Shown one piece after another: positions 16,731 to 17,513 of a stretch of 17,513 nt of DNA. The translations under genes and the position numbers were made by a program. Numbering within the stretch: position 1 is the stretch's first letter; each line of letters starts with the position of its first letter. The notes below the pieces were generated by a model, which saw nothing but the letters and a program-made list of their open reading frames with translations, searched no databases and had not been told where the DNA came from. The stretch is from NCBI GenBank assembly GCA_036939755.1, contig JALLAZ010000330.1:1-17513 (forward strand). The letters run 5' to 3'. This DNA is from Stephanodiscus triporus (taxonomy: Eukaryota; Bacillariophyta; Thalassiosirophyceae; Thalassiosirales; Thalassiosiraceae).

Positions 16731-17513
16731 ATTGTGGGTTTTAATTTTGGGCTTGCAGTTGCTGGTGTCATAGGTGCATTTGTGGGTCCACATTCTTCCC
16801 AGAACAGGCAAATCCCAAAGTTGCCTGCCCTGTTAGTTGCGATGGTATCAGTTTCGCCAGGTGATGATGTAGAGCAGTTGCGATTCATGTGGACCTCGAC
16901 GGAGGTGCCTGATTTGAATCCCGCCTCGTCCGTCATATTCCAACAAGCTTCATAACCTTCATAAGAAAACACAAATTGCGTGTTGAGAAATTATCACTTT
17001 CAGGTATATGACACGATCACGGTTTGCAAATCAATACTCACCGATTGTACGACCGCCTTCATCAGGGTATTTGACATATCTGAAATTTCCATAGGGAGTG
17101 GAGCTATCCAGCTTTTTGGTTGAGGGTTTTGTACCATCCGTGTTGTTATATTTTACCCAAGCTTCATCGGTGGTCGGCTCTATTTCACATTTCTCATTTG
17201 CAGGGATATTTAAAAGGTAAGCCGCAACACAGAAAGTATTAGTTTCACAGTCATAACCAATATAAACAGCCCCAGCTTTATCTGCATTTCCCCTCAATGA
17301 ACCATCAGAAGTATTCGTTCCTGCACGATTTCCAGATATATACATATCGATTAACGTGAAGTTACTGTATTCATCTCCTGCCCAATTCAACCCGATCAGG
17401 CCAACACCATCTTGCTTGATGTACCCATCTATATCAGGTAATTCCGATGTGGAGGTTAACGATAGATTATATGCGGTAGGGCAGTATGGAGTAATAAATG
17501 ATGGGTTAGGTGT
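16673..17513 (-). CDS. Secreted or cell-surface-type protein with Pro/Thr/Lys repeats (partial, two exons)
   Basis: Exons are 17513..17042 (5' end beyond the window) and 16956..16673 (ends TAG). The first exon encodes a Cys-containing, Asn/Thr/Ser/Gly-rich sequence with several N-glycosylation sequons (NFT, NTS, NNT). It includes AGAVYIGYDCETNTFCVAAY and DEAWVKYNNTDGTKPST. Exon 2 continues YEACWNMTDEAGF, HMNRNCSTSSPGETD and GICLFWEECGPT, then turns into a Pro/Thr/Lys/Arg repeat (KPTMKPRTRKPIKPTTRKP). Such Cys domain plus PT-repeat layouts are common in algal extracellular or wall-associated proteins; I cannot name the family. After TAG at 16673-16675 the same frame continues with clear PT repeats (SPTKSLTKLPTKTPTKRP) to TAG near 16550, so the stop looks like a recent nonsense change (AAG to TAG). 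The gene may be truncated or a pseudogene. Confidence 0.6.
16957..17041 (-). other. Intron of the PT-repeat surface-type gene (85 bp, phase 1)
   Basis: The donor is ACAATCG|GTGAGT and the acceptor is TTATGAAG|GTTATG. Splicing joins ...EGGRTIG to YEACWNM through a split Gly codon and keeps both reading frames. Without splicing the upstream frame stops two codons into the intron. Confidence 0.8.

Noticed and set aside
1..17513. tRNA, rRNA, CRISPR or bacterial-style operons
   Set aside because: No B-box-like tRNA signature outside coding sequence, no rRNA-like stretch, no regularly spaced repeats and no Shine-Dalgarno-linked gene strings were seen.

Overview
The window looks like nuclear DNA of a microalgal eukaryote, most probably a centric diatom. 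This is an inference from style, because nothing here is diagnostic on its own. The supporting signs are protein genes on both strands with short GT-AG introns (84-116 bp, donors GTGAGT, GTGAGC and GTGCGT), very GC-rich genes with Asp/Ser/Arg low-complexity runs beside AT-rich degenerate stretches, a Pro/Thr-rich surface-type protein, Golgi-type sulfotransferase paralogs, and a typical eukaryotic gene set (ankyrin-DHHC S-acyltransferase, DEAD-box helicase, SR-type cyclophilin). There is no operon structure.

Layout. 1-1024 (minus): a membrane-anchored sulfotransferase-like gene, cut by the window start. 1242-2420 (plus): an unrecognised 392-residue protein. 2934-4999 (minus): a second sulfotransferase paralog with the same intron position but a different, much longer N-terminus. 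5230-5799: a roughly 570-bp non-autonomous transposon-like insertion with 19-bp terminal inverted repeats, a perfect 48-bp palindrome and a tandem repeat. It sits in the divergent promoter region between the second sulfotransferase and the next gene. 5867-8305 (plus, two exons): an ankyrin-repeat DHHC S-acyltransferase with a His-rich N-terminus and an incomplete second zinc site. 8454-10847 (minus): a DEAD-box-type RNA helicase with motif II DEMD and an RGG-type tail, possibly organellar. 11252-11548 (plus): acylphosphatase. 12096-12395 (minus): a possible small gene of unknown function. 12567-13526 (plus): an SR-type cyclophilin. 13788-16234 (minus): a decayed gene of unknown family with at least four frame changes and one internal stop. 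16188-16446: a near-perfect 70-bp direct repeat whose second copy abuts the only N in the sequence (16447), a likely assembly joint. 16673-17513 (minus): the partial end of a secreted or cell-surface-type gene whose Pro/Thr/Lys repeat tail is cut by a stop.

The genes do not form one pathway. The two sulfotransferase-like proteins and the surface-type protein fit secretory-pathway and cell-surface chemistry. The S-acyltransferase is a Golgi or endomembrane type by family. The helicase and cyclophilin concern RNA. The observations most worth following are the coordinated loss of zinc ligands in the DHHC domain, the palindrome-bearing inverted-repeat element, the sulfotransferase pair (swapped N-termini, a 69-bp in-frame insertion and an identical 55-bp patch), and the repeat beside the N.
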